From the NCBI RefSeq assembly GCF_001594145.1, contig NZ_LVCF01000035.1, positions 248,001-312,000 on the forward strand: 64,000 nt of DNA, read 5' to 3'. Made by a program: the position numbers and the translations under genes. This DNA comes from Branchiibius sp. NY16-3462-2 (GTDB taxonomy: Bacteria > Actinomycetota > Actinomycetes > Actinomycetales > Dermatophilaceae). Below are positions 1 to 7,320 of the stretch, piece after piece. How positions within the stretch are numbered: position 1 is the stretch's first letter; each line of letters begins with the position of its first letter. The notes below the pieces were generated by a model that was given only the letters and a program-made list of their open reading frames with translations, was not told the DNA's origin and searched no databases.

Positions 1-1224
1 GCGGCCCGTGCGGCGCTGGTGGCGGACCTCTTCGGTGCGGCCACGCCGGACGAACAGCGTTTCCTGGTAGGGCTTTTCACCGGTGAGTTGCGCCATGGCG
101 CCCAGGACGGGGTCATGCAGTCGGCGATCGCCGAGGCCTTCGAGGTGCCCCTGGCCGGCGTACGCCGCGCGGCCATGTTGGCGGGGGACCTCACCGATGT
201 TGCGGCCACCGCCCGGTCCTTTAGGACCGCAGGTCTGGAGCAGGTGGGATTGCAGGTCGGTCGCCCGTTGCGCCCGATGCTGGCCGGGAGCGCGGCCAGT
301 GTTGACGCGGCGTACGGCGATGATGACGCGCAACGGTTCGACGTCGAATGCAAACTCGATGGGATCCGGCTGCAGGCGCACAAGGACGGGGACCGGGTGT
401 GGCTGTTCACCCGCAGCCTGGACGACATCACCGACCGGTTGCCGGAGGTCGTGGCCGTGGTGCGCGGGTTGCCCGTGCAGACCGCGGTCCTGGACGGGGA
501 GGCGATCGCGCTGCGTGCCGACGGCCGCCCCGAACCGTTCCAGGTCACCGGCGCGCGCACCGCCAGTGCGGACGGCGTCCCGGTCACGACGTTCTTCTTC
601 GACCTGCTGCACGTGGACGGACGCACGTTGCTGGACGAACCGCTGCAGGCGCGCATCGCCTCTCTCGAGCAGGTCGTCGCGCCGGAGCACCGGATCCCAC
701 GGCGCGCGGGTGCGGACCTCGCCGGGGCGCGAGCGGCGTTCGCCGAATGGGTCGCCGGTGGTCACGAAGGTGTTGTGCTGAAGGACCCGGACGTGGTCTA
801 TGCGGCCGGACGGCGTGGTGCGGGATGGATCAAGGTGAAGCCGCGCCACACCCTGGATCTGGTGGTGCTCGCGGTCGAACGCGGCAGCGGCCGGCGCAGC
901 GAATGGCTGTCGAACATCCACCTCGGTGCCCGCGACCCGCAGACCGGCGAATTCGTCATGGTGGGAAAGACATTCAAAGGGATGACCGATGAGATGTTGC
1001 GCTGGCAGACCCAGCGCTTCACCGACCTGGCCGACGGACCGGCGGACGGCTGGACGGTGCGGGTGCGTCCCGAGCAGGTCGTCGAGGTCGCCTTCGACGG
1101 AGTGCAACGTTCAAGCCGATATGCCGGGGGAGTGGCGCTGCGGTTCGCCCGGGTACTGCGCTACCGCGACGACAAGGGCGCTGAGGCGGCCGATTCGATC
1201 GAGGAACTACGCGGCTTACTGTAG
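1..1224 (+). CDS. ATP-dependent DNA ligase, 5' end cut by window edge
   Basis: Seals DNA nicks through a lysyl-AMP intermediate. The frame is open from base 1, so the start lies upstream and the N-terminal DNA-binding domain is incomplete; an internal GTG at 19 would give 401 aa, shorter than the roughly 500 aa of mycobacterial LigB-type enzymes. The adenylation motif KLDGIR starts at 352 with the nucleophilic lysine codon at 352-354. Motif IV (EGVVLK) is at 766-783 and motif V (GWIKVK) at 823-840, followed by an OB-fold C-terminus. The order of motifs supports a complete catalytic core. No Ku, polymerase or nuclease domain is visible, so a LigB-like rather than LigD-like role is favoured. 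Confidence 0.9.
   Translation, partial: AARAALVADLFGAATPDEQRFLVGLFTGELRHGAQDGVMQSAIAEAFEVPLAGVRRAAMLAGDLTDVAATARSFRTAGLEQVGLQVGRPLRPMLAGSAASVDAAYGDDDAQRFDVECKLDGIRLQAHKDGDRVWLFTRSLDDITDRLPEVVAVVRGLPVQTAVLDGEAIALRADGRPEPFQVTGARTASADGVPVTTFFFDLLHVDGRTLLDEPLQARIASLEQVVAPEHRIPRRAGADLAGARAAFAEWVAGGHEGVVLKDPDVVYAAGRRGAGWIKVKPRHTLDLVVLAVERGSGRRSEWLSNIHLGARDPQTGEFVMVGKTFKGMTDEMLRWQTQRFTDLADGPADGWTVRVRPEQVVEVAFDGVQRSSRYAGGVALRFARVLRYRDDKGAEAADSIEELRGLL
1217..1222 (+). promoter_or_regulatory. -10 box for leaderless M20 peptidase mRNA
   Basis: TACTGT ends 7 bases before the ATG at 1230 and overlaps the stop codon of the ligase gene. There is no room for a ribosome binding site after the expected transcription start. 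Confidence 0.5.
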
Positions 1225-1229
1225 AAGGC

Positions 1230-2552
1230 ATGACCGACCAACCCACCGCCCTCGACGAGGTCGTCCAGATCTGCCAGGACCTGATCGCCTTCGACACCAG
1301 CAACTTCGGTGACGGCAGCGGTCCCGGTGAACGCAAAGCGGCGGAATACGTCGTGGGCCAGTTCGAGGAGGTGGGCCTCGAACCCGTCGTCGTCGAGAGC
1401 GACCCCGGCCGGGCGAGTGTCGTCGTTCGGATCCCCGGGCAGGACAGTTCACGGGGCGCACTCGTGGTCCACGGTCACCTTGATGTGGTTCCGGCCACGG
1501 CCAGCGACTGGCAGGTCGACCCGTTCGGTGCCGAGATCAAGGACGGTTGCATCTGGGGTCGCGGCGCAGTCGACATGAAGGACATGGACGCGATGATCAT
1601 CGCGAACGTGCGGGAGCTGGTGCGCAGCGGTCGCAAACCCGCCCGTGACCTGGTCGTGGCGATGTTCGCCGATGAGGAGGCGGGTGGCCGCAAGGGCAGC
1701 CATCACCTCGTGGCCAACCACCCGGAACTCTTCGAAGGGGCCACCGAGGCGATCAGCGAGGTGGGCGGATACAGCATCACCTTCCCCGACGTGGCCGGGA
1801 AGGAACAGCGCGCCTATCTGCTGCAGAGTGCGGAGAAGGGCCTGGCCTGGCTGACGCTGCGGGCCACCGGCCGTGCTGGCCACGGGTCGGTGCCCAACCC
1901 GGACAACGCCGTGATGCACCTGGCGCAGGCGCTCACCCGGATCAACGACCACCCCTGGCCGCGGCAGTACGGCGCGACCGTCCGGGCGCTGCTGGACGGG
2001 CTGGCGCAGTTGTCGGGTCGCACGTACACGGATGAGGATCCCGAGCCGGTGCTCGAGCTGCTCGGCAGCACGCGCGGTTTTGTCGACGCGACGTTGCAGG
2101 ACACGGTCAACGCGACGATGTTGGACGCCGGATACAAGCACAACGTCATCCCGCAGACGGCGACCGCCGGGATCGACTGCCGGTTCCTGCCGGGCCATGA
2201 GGACGAACTGATGGCCACGCTGCGGGACCTCGCGGGGGAGCACGTCACCATCGAGACGGTGCACCGCGATATCGCCGTCGAGGCGCCGTATGACACCGAC
2301 CTGGTCGAGGCCATGAAGCGCTCCCTGCTGGCGGAGGATCCCGGGGCTGCGGTGCTGCCCTACTGCCTGTCCGCAGGGACGGACAACAAGGCGCTCAGCC
2401 TGCTGGGGATCAAGGGTTACGGATTCACACCCCTGCGGTTGCCGGCCGACCTGGACTTCGCGGCGATGTTCCACGGCGTCGACGAGCGGGTGCCGGTCGA
2501 GTCGCTGCTCTTCGGCACCCGGGTGTTGGGGCGCCTGTTGCAGGACTGCTGA
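1230..2552 (+). CDS. M20/M25/M40 family metallopeptidase (dipeptidase-like)
   Basis: Predicted cytosolic zinc exopeptidase or deacylase, 440 aa. The metal-binding pattern is HGHLD at residues 81-85, an aspartate at about 115 in WGRGAVDMKD, and the DEEAGG segment at about 148-153 that supplies the general-base glutamate. A dimerisation-type insert follows from about residue 210 (the GRAGHGS motif). Length is normal for the family. The start is the ATG just after the ligase gene, supported by a -10 box 7 bases upstream. The substrate cannot be read from sequence; actinobacterial relatives are usually annotated as dipeptidases or succinyl-diaminopimelate desuccinylase-like proteins. Confidence 0.88.
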   Translation: MTDQPTALDEVVQICQDLIAFDTSNFGDGSGPGERKAAEYVVGQFEEVGLEPVVVESDPGRASVVVRIPGQDSSRGALVVHGHLDVVPATASDWQVDPFGAEIKDGCIWGRGAVDMKDMDAMIIANVRELVRSGRKPARDLVVAMFADEEAGGRKGSHHLVANHPELFEGATEAISEVGGYSITFPDVAGKEQRAYLLQSAEKGLAWLTLRATGRAGHGSVPNPDNAVMHLAQALTRINDHPWPRQYGATVRALLDGLAQLSGRTYTDEDPEPVLELLGSTRGFVDATLQDTVNATMLDAGYKHNVIPQTATAGIDCRFLPGHEDELMATLRDLAGEHVTIETVHRDIAVEAPYDTDLVEAMKRSLLAEDPGAAVLPYCLSAGTDNKALSLLGIKGYGFTPLRLPADLDFAAMFHGVDERVPVESLLFGTRVLGRLLQDC

Positions 2553-2570
2553 GGCAGTTTTTGACCGGGC

Positions 2571-2756
2571 TCACGCCGTCCGCATGACCCGAATAATCTT
2601 CCGGCGCAGCCAGATCCGTCGGCGACCGCCGGTGTAAATGCGCGTGCGGGCCAGTTCCCAGTGTTCGTATTCGGCGAAGTCAGCAAGCATTTGCCGGATC
2701 TGCCCCGGGGTGGCGTCGCGGTTGAACTGCAGTTCGCGGAACTCGTACTCGACCAT
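2571..2756 (-). CDS. DUF5703 family small protein
   Basis: A 61-aa basic protein starting MVEYEF and ending in an Arg-rich segment (RRRIWLRRKIIRVMRTA). This matches the actinobacterial DUF5703 family, which typically begins MxEYEF and contains an EYxHWEL motif, here EYEHWEL. The start at 2756 is chosen because family members begin at that motif; in-frame upstream starts at 2777 and 2804 exist but the latter would overlap the divergent gene. No function is known. The arginine-rich tail suggests binding to nucleic acid or another polyanion, which is only a guess. Confidence 0.75.
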   Translation of the reverse strand: MVEYEFRELQFNRDATPGQIRQMLADFAEYEHWELARTRIYTGGRRRIWLRRKIIRVMRTA

Positions 2757-2783
2757 CGTTCGCCCATTGTGCGTCATTACCGA

Positions 2784-2789
2784 TACGGT
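2784..2789 (+). promoter_or_regulatory. -10 box for leaderless acidic-protein mRNA
   Basis: TACGGT ends 7 bases before the ATG at 2797. Confidence 0.45.
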
Positions 2790-2796
2790 CTGGTCT

Positions 2797-3078
2797 ATGG
2801 CCACCGATCCGCGCGTCGCGCTGGCCGCCTTCGTGGCGGCCCTGGAACGTCACTTCGAGGTCGTCGTAGCCCGCCGCGGAGAACAGGACCCGGCCGTCGA
2901 GGCCGCGTACCAGTCCCTGGCGGAAGCCTTCGATGAGTACGACCGCGCCCTGATGGACACCTACGGCGAGGTCACCCCCTTCGAGATCTACGACGACGAG
3001 GACGACGACGAACTCGACGACGAAGACGAGATCGAGGAACTGGACGAAGAGCTCGACGACGCGGACGACGAGGACTAG
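2797..3078 (+). CDS. Small highly acidic actinobacterial protein
   Basis: A 93-aa protein. Residues 1-62 look folded and helical (repeated ALxxFVxALERHF-type heptads); residues 64-93 are almost entirely Asp and Glu. Related actinobacterial proteins have been loosely labelled primosomal protein in databases, but no motif supports that. It is divergent from the DUF5703 gene, whose product is short and basic, so the neighbouring pair is oppositely charged. The start is fixed by a -10 box 7 bases upstream. Function unknown. Confidence 0.7.
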   Translation: MATDPRVALAAFVAALERHFEVVVARRGEQDPAVEAAYQSLAEAFDEYDRALMDTYGEVTPFEIYDDEDDDELDDEDEIEELDEELDDADDED

Positions 3079-4013
3079 ATCCGCGGCGTCGACACCTCAT
3101 CGAGCGCGTCACGGACAGCGTCCGGGATCGTCAGTTCCTCACTGCGTAGGAGCGAGGCCAACTGGGTGGTCGTCCGCGCGCCGATGATGCTGGAGGCAAC
3201 CCGGTCCCGCGTCCACGCCAGCGCCACCTCGGCGGGAGTGACCTCAAGACCGGAAGCAGCAGTGACGACCGCGTTGACGATCGGTGAGGCCGCCTCGCCC
3301 AGATGCCGCGCCGCCCACCGCTCGTGCTGGCCGGCAGCCGCGCGGGAGTCGGCGGGCGTGCCGTGGCGGTACTTCCCGGTCAGGATCCCACCGGCCAGCG
3401 GAGCCCACGCGAGAATGCCTGCGCCCGCGTACCGCGCCGCCGGGATCACCTCGGCGTCCGCCGAGCGGGTCAGCAGGTTGTATTCAATCTCGTTGGCCAC
3501 CAAGGGAACTCGCGCCTCGGCGAGTAATGATCGGGCCGCGGTGAACTGCCAGCCGGTGTAGTTGGACACCCCGACGTATCGCGCCCGGCCGCTGCGATGG
3601 GCCGCCTCCAGGGCCGACATGGTCTCGGCCAGCGGTACCTGCTCGTCCCACGTGTGCACCAGCCACAGATCGAGATAGTCCACGCCCAACCGGTCAAGGG
3701 AGGCATCCAACGCCGTGAGCAGGGACCCGCGCGAAGCATCCACCCGCCGGTCCGCGTCGACGCCACCGATGCCGGCCTTACCGACCAACCGCAGCCGGTC
3801 ACGGTCGAGGTCCTTGATCAGAGCGCCGATCAGCCGCTCCGCACCGCCGTTGCCGTACCCCGCAGCGGTGTCGATCGTCGTACCTCCGGCGGCCAGGAAG
3901 TCGGTCAGGAGGTCCCGGGCGGTCTCCAGGTCGACCTCACGACCCCAGCTACTGGTGCCCAGGGTCAGGCTGCTGACCCGCAATCCGCTGTCCCCGACCG
4001 ATTGGCTACGCAC
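3075..4013 (-). CDS. Aldo/keto reductase
   Basis: NADPH-dependent carbonyl reductase of the AKR superfamily, 312 aa, forming a TIM barrel. The catalytic tetrad is present: Asp48 and Tyr53 (TIDTAAGYG), Lys79 (VGKAG) and His120 (LWLVHTW). The C-terminal GART-type motif around residues 277-283 (SSIIGARTT) would bind the NADPH phosphate. The substrate is not predictable. The gene ends 4 bases inside the stop region of the acidic-protein gene and starts at GTG 4013, 22 bases from a divergent gene, with a leaderless -10 box (TAGCCT) 6 bases away. Confidence 0.9.
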   Translation of the reverse strand: MRSQSVGDSGLRVSSLTLGTSSWGREVDLETARDLLTDFLAAGGTTIDTAAGYGNGGAERLIGALIKDLDRDRLRLVGKAGIGGVDADRRVDASRGSLLTALDASLDRLGVDYLDLWLVHTWDEQVPLAETMSALEAAHRSGRARYVGVSNYTGWQFTAARSLLAEARVPLVANEIEYNLLTRSADAEVIPAARYAGAGILAWAPLAGGILTGKYRHGTPADSRAAAGQHERWAARHLGEAASPIVNAVVTAASGLEVTPAEVALAWTRDRVASSIIGARTTTQLASLLRSEELTIPDAVRDALDEVSTPRI

Positions 4014-4019
4014 CCGGGC

Positions 4020-4025
4020 AGGCTA
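4020..4025 (-). promoter_or_regulatory. -10 box for leaderless aldo/keto reductase mRNA
   Basis: On the minus strand TAGCCT ends 6 bases before the GTG at 4013. It shares bases 4024-4025 with the divergent -10 box of the histidine phosphatase gene. Confidence 0.5.
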
Positions 4026-4029
4026 GCGT
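4024..4029 (+). promoter_or_regulatory. -10 box for leaderless histidine phosphatase mRNA
   Basis: TAGCGT ends 6 bases before the GTG at 4036 and overlaps the opposing -10 box at 4020-4025. Confidence 0.5.
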
Positions 4030-4035
4030 GACCGC

Positions 4036-4731
4036 GTGGCTCTCGCTCTCATCGTCCGGCACGGCCGGACCGCAGCGAACGCGTCCGGCACCCTCGCCGG
4101 CTGGACCCCGGGAGTCGGCCTCGACGACGTCGGCCGCGAACAGGCGCAACGGGTCGGCGCCCGGGTCGCCGACCTGCCGATCCGGCGGATCGTCGCCAGC
4201 CCGCTGCAACGATGCCAGGAGACGGCTGGGGCGGTGCGCGGCGTACTCGACGTGCCGATCGAGACCGTGGATGACCTGGGGGAGTGCAAGTACGGCGCGT
4301 GGACCGGTCAGCCGATCCGGGACCTGGCCAAGGATCCGCTCTGGCGCATCGTGCAGGATCAACCGTCGGCGGTCACGTTTCCCGCATCGGAGGATTTCGA
4401 GGCGGAGTCGATGCGGGCCATGCAAGCGCGCGCAGTCGGCGCCATGCGCCGGATCGACCACGAGGTGACGCAGGAGTTCGGGGACCAGGCGATCTGGTTG
4501 GCGGTCAGCCACGGCGATGTGATCAAAGCCATCCTCGCCGACGCGCTGGGCACCCATTTGGACCAGTTCCAGCGGATCAGTGTCGGACCGGCCTCGCTGA
4601 GCGCGGTCCGCTACGGCCCCACGCGCCCGTTCGTGGTCCGGATGAACGACACCGGCGGCGACGTGAGCGACCTGATCCCGAAACCCGAGCACGCGCCGGA
4701 GGGTGATGCGCCGGTCGGCGGAGGATCGTGA
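4036..4731 (+). CDS. Histidine phosphatase family protein, MSMEG_4193 type
   Basis: A 231-aa member of the phosphoglycerate-mutase-like histidine phosphatase family. The catalytic RHG motif is at residues 8-10 (LIVRHGRT), with a second conserved histidine in AVSHGDVIK at about residues 155-163. It is the first member of a trio (this protein, DUF3090, SCO1664 family) known as a conserved, uncharacterised actinobacterial set, and here the trio runs directly into mshC. The GTG start at 4036 is supported by a -10 box 6 bases upstream. The substrate is unknown; the link to mycothiol biosynthesis is inferred from gene order. Confidence 0.85.
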   Translation: MALALIVRHGRTAANASGTLAGWTPGVGLDDVGREQAQRVGARVADLPIRRIVASPLQRCQETAGAVRGVLDVPIETVDDLGECKYGAWTGQPIRDLAKDPLWRIVQDQPSAVTFPASEDFEAESMRAMQARAVGAMRRIDHEVTQEFGDQAIWLAVSHGDVIKAILADALGTHLDQFQRISVGPASLSAVRYGPTRPFVVRMNDTGGDVSDLIPKPEHAPEGDAPVGGGS

Positions 4732-4738
4732 CCGGGAC

Positions 4739-4744
4739 TAGGGT
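4739..4744 (+). promoter_or_regulatory. -10 box for leaderless DUF3090 mRNA
   Basis: TAGGGT ends 6 bases before the ATG at 4751, in the 19-base gap after the histidine phosphatase gene. Confidence 0.45.
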
Positions 4745-4750
4745 CGATCC

Positions 4751-5281
4751 ATGCCGCTGATCGAGTACGACGAGCCGGAGCGCTTCATCGCCGGCACCGT
4801 CGGTGAGCCCGGGCAGCGCACCTTCTTCCTGCAGGCGGTCCAGGGCCCGCGGATCACCACCGTGTCGTTGGAGAAGGAGCAGGTGGCGGTCCTGGCCGAG
4901 CGTCTCAACGACCTGCTGGACGAGATCGGCCAGTCCGATGAGCAGGTGCTGCCGCCGGACAACGACCCGTTGAGTACGCCGATCGAGGACGAATTCCGGG
5001 TCAGCACCTTGAGCCTGGCCTGGGTTGCGGAAGTCCAGCGGGTGGTCATCGAATGCCACGACCGCGACGTACAACTCGAGGATTCCGGCGACGAAGTCGT
5101 CGAACTGACCGAACCGGACGCAACGGTGCTACGGATCGTCCTGTCTCCGATCGCTGCCCGGGAGTTCGCCCGGCGCGGGCTCGCGACGGTCGCCAGCGGG
5201 CGACCGCCGTGCCCGTTCTGCGGCGCACCGCTGGAGGCATCCGGCCATATCTGCCCCCGTGCCAACGGATACCGGCGCTGA
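4751..5281 (+). CDS. DUF3090 family protein (conserved trio, member 2)
   Basis: A 176-aa protein matching the actinobacterial DUF3090 family. It begins with an RFIAGTVGEPGQRTFFLQA block and ends with a short cysteine motif (CPFCGAPLE...HICPR, residues about 155-172) that resembles half of a zinc ribbon with an added His and Cys. Its 3' end overlaps the next gene by 23 bases, so translation is probably coupled. No enzymatic function is established for the family. The C-terminal Cys/His cluster suggests a bound zinc ion. Confidence 0.85.
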   Translation: MPLIEYDEPERFIAGTVGEPGQRTFFLQAVQGPRITTVSLEKEQVAVLAERLNDLLDEIGQSDEQVLPPDNDPLSTPIEDEFRVSTLSLAWVAEVQRVVIECHDRDVQLEDSGDEVVELTEPDATVLRIVLSPIAAREFARRGLATVASGRPPCPFCGAPLEASGHICPRANGYRR

Positions 5282-6059
5282 CGAGCTCGCCGCGCTGCTG
5301 GAGCGTGGCGACCTGGAGGTCGAAGGCCGGCTGACGCACGCGTCCAACGCGGTCTACCGGGTCATCGTCGACGGGTCCGTGCGGGCGGTCTACAAACCCG
5401 TGCGGGGAGAGCGACCCCTGTGGGATTTCCCCGACGGGACGCTGGCGGCCAGGGAACTGACGTCGTACCTCATCTCCCGCCTGGGCGGCTGGCACCGCAT
5501 TCCGCCGACGGTGCTGCGCGAGGGTCCGCTCGGCCCCGGATCGCTGCAGGTCTGGGTGGGCCCGCTGGATGTGACCGGCGACCACGATCTGTTGCGGGTC
5601 GATCCACCCGGGGAGTTGCCCGAGGGCTACCGCCCGGTGGTGCAGGCGCAGGACGAGTACTTCGCCGACGTCGTGGTCTCGCATGCCGACGATCCCGCGC
5701 TGCGGGAGATCGCTCTGCTGGACGCGGTGCTCAACAACGCCGACCGCAAGGCAACCGCCCTGATTATCGACGACGGCGACCTGTTCGCCATCGACCACGG
5801 GCTGACCATGCACGAGGAGCCCAAACTGCGCACCGTGCTGTGGGGTTACGCCGGTGAACCGCTCTCGCCGGAAGAGACGGCGCAACTGACCGATCTGCAG
5901 TCGCTGTTGTCCGGCGATCAGGTGCGGGACCTGCTCGGACAACTGATCACCGAGACCGAACTCACCGCGCTGGACCGGCGGATCCGCAAGCTGCTGCGCG
6001 ATGAGGCCATGCCCCCGGTCCCGCCCCATCGGCACCCGTTGCCGTGGCCGCTCTGGTGA
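5259..6059 (+). CDS. SCO1664 family protein, lipid-kinase-like (conserved trio, member 3)
   Basis: A 266-aa protein of the SCO1664 family, distantly related to phosphatidylinositol 3/4-kinases. The kinase-like core is visible: AVYKPVRGE (residues about 44-52) as the nucleotide-binding lysine segment, LDAVLNNADRK (about 155-165) as catalytic loop, and AIDHGL (about 176-181) as a DFG-like metal-binding motif. It starts at GTG 5259 inside DUF3090 and ends 19 bases before mshC. The family occurs mainly in Actinobacteria next to mshC. The true substrate is unknown. Confidence 0.82.
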   Translation: MPTDTGADELAALLERGDLEVEGRLTHASNAVYRVIVDGSVRAVYKPVRGERPLWDFPDGTLAARELTSYLISRLGGWHRIPPTVLREGPLGPGSLQVWVGPLDVTGDHDLLRVDPPGELPEGYRPVVQAQDEYFADVVVSHADDPALREIALLDAVLNNADRKATALIIDDGDLFAIDHGLTMHEEPKLRTVLWGYAGEPLSPEETAQLTDLQSLLSGDQVRDLLGQLITETELTALDRRIRKLLRDEAMPPVPPHRHPLPWPLW

Positions 6060-6065
6060 GCCAAT

Positions 6066-6071
6066 TACGCT
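6066..6071 (+). promoter_or_regulatory. -10 box for leaderless mshC mRNA
   Basis: TACGCT ends 7 bases before the GTG at 6079. This supports an internal promoter for mshC within the operon and argues against upstream in-frame starts. Confidence 0.45.
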
Positions 6072-6078
6072 GAACCCC

Positions 6079-7320
6079 GTGAATCTGGCCGACACTCCCT
6101 TGCAGCCCTGGGCTGCACCCGACGTCCCGGCCGTGCCGCCGGTCCCCGGCCGGCTGCTGCTGGCGACCCGTGCGGGAGCGCTCGAGCCCGTCCTCCCGAC
6201 CGATGGCGTTGCGGGCATGTACGTGTGTGGGATTACCCCGTACGACGCGACGCACCTTGGTCACGCCGCCACCTACGTGACGTTCGACCTGGCGAACCGG
6301 GTCCTGCGCGACAGCGGTGCGCAGGTGCGGTATGTGCAGAACGTCACCGATGTCGACGACCCACTGCTGGAGCGGGCGGCGCGGGACGGTGTGGACTGGC
6401 AGGACCTGGCGCACAGCGAGATCGAGCTCTTCAAGTCCGACATGGCTGCGCTGCGAGTGCTGCCGCCCGACGTCTACGCCAGTGTCGTGCAGACCATGGA
6501 CCGGCACATCGCGGTCGTCACGAAACTGCTGGACTCCGGCGCGGCCTACCCGGTGGAGACGGATCTGTATCTCGATCTGTCCCAACAGGATTCGTTCGGT
6601 TCGGTCAGCGGCTGGGACCGTGACGAGATGATGGCGGTCTTCGCCGACCGCGGCGGAGACCCGGAGCGGGCCGGCAAACGCGACCCGTTGGACCCGCTGC
6701 TGTGGCGTGGCGAGCGACCGGGCGAACCCGCCTGGGACGGTGGGGTGCTGGGTCGTGGCCGCCCCGGCTGGCACGTCGAATGCACCACGATCGCGTTGGA
6801 CAACCTGGGGATGGGTTTCGCGCTGCAGGCCGGTGGGACGGATCTGATCTTCCCGCACCACGAGATGAGCGCCGTGCAAGCGGTAGCCCTGACCGGGACG
6901 CCGCCGTTCGCGCACAGCTTCGCCTATCAGGCGATGGTCGGCTTCGAGGGCCACAAGATGAGCAAGTCGCGCGGCAACCTGGTCCGGGTAGCTCAGTTGC
7001 GCCGTGATGGCGTGGACCCGATGGCCATCCGCCTCATGTTGCTGGCCCAGCACTACCGCACCGAGTGGGAGTACACCGACGACTTGCTGCAGGCAGCGCA
7101 GAGTCGGCTGGACCGGTGGCGCGCAGCCACCTCAGGTGGGGACGACCGGGACGCCGACGACCTGCTGGTGACATTGCGAGCCGCGCTGCGGGCGGACCTC
7201 GATGCTCCCTCCGCGTTACGAGCGGTCGACCGGTGGGCCGGCCGGGCGCCGTCCGGCGGTCAGCCGAGTGTCGGCGTACGGGACATGATCGATGCCCTCC
7301 TCGGGGTCACGCTGTCCTAG
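6079..7320 (+). CDS. mshC: L-cysteine:1D-myo-inositol 2-amino-2-deoxy-alpha-D-glucopyranoside ligase MshC
   Basis: Third dedicated step of mycothiol biosynthesis: ATP-dependent ligation of cysteine to GlcN-Ins via cysteinyl-AMP. The 413-aa product is a cysteinyl-tRNA-synthetase homologue with the class I signatures HLGHA (from residue 59, HIGH-type) and KMSKS (293-297). Cys50 in YVCGITPYD is a predicted zinc/cysteine ligand. The CGITPYDATHLGH sequence and the length near 412 aa are typical of MshC rather than of CysS, which has a longer anticodon-binding domain. The gene ends 4 bases into the tail of the convergent ClC gene. It follows the conserved trio. Confidence 0.95.
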   Translation: MNLADTPLQPWAAPDVPAVPPVPGRLLLATRAGALEPVLPTDGVAGMYVCGITPYDATHLGHAATYVTFDLANRVLRDSGAQVRYVQNVTDVDDPLLERAARDGVDWQDLAHSEIELFKSDMAALRVLPPDVYASVVQTMDRHIAVVTKLLDSGAAYPVETDLYLDLSQQDSFGSVSGWDRDEMMAVFADRGGDPERAGKRDPLDPLLWRGERPGEPAWDGGVLGRGRPGWHVECTTIALDNLGMGFALQAGGTDLIFPHHEMSAVQAVALTGTPPFAHSFAYQAMVGFEGHKMSKSRGNLVRVAQLRRDGVDPMAIRLMLLAQHYRTEWEYTDDLLQAAQSRLDRWRAATSGGDDRDADDLLVTLRAALRADLDAPSALRAVDRWAGRAPSGGQPSVGVRDMIDALLGVTLS

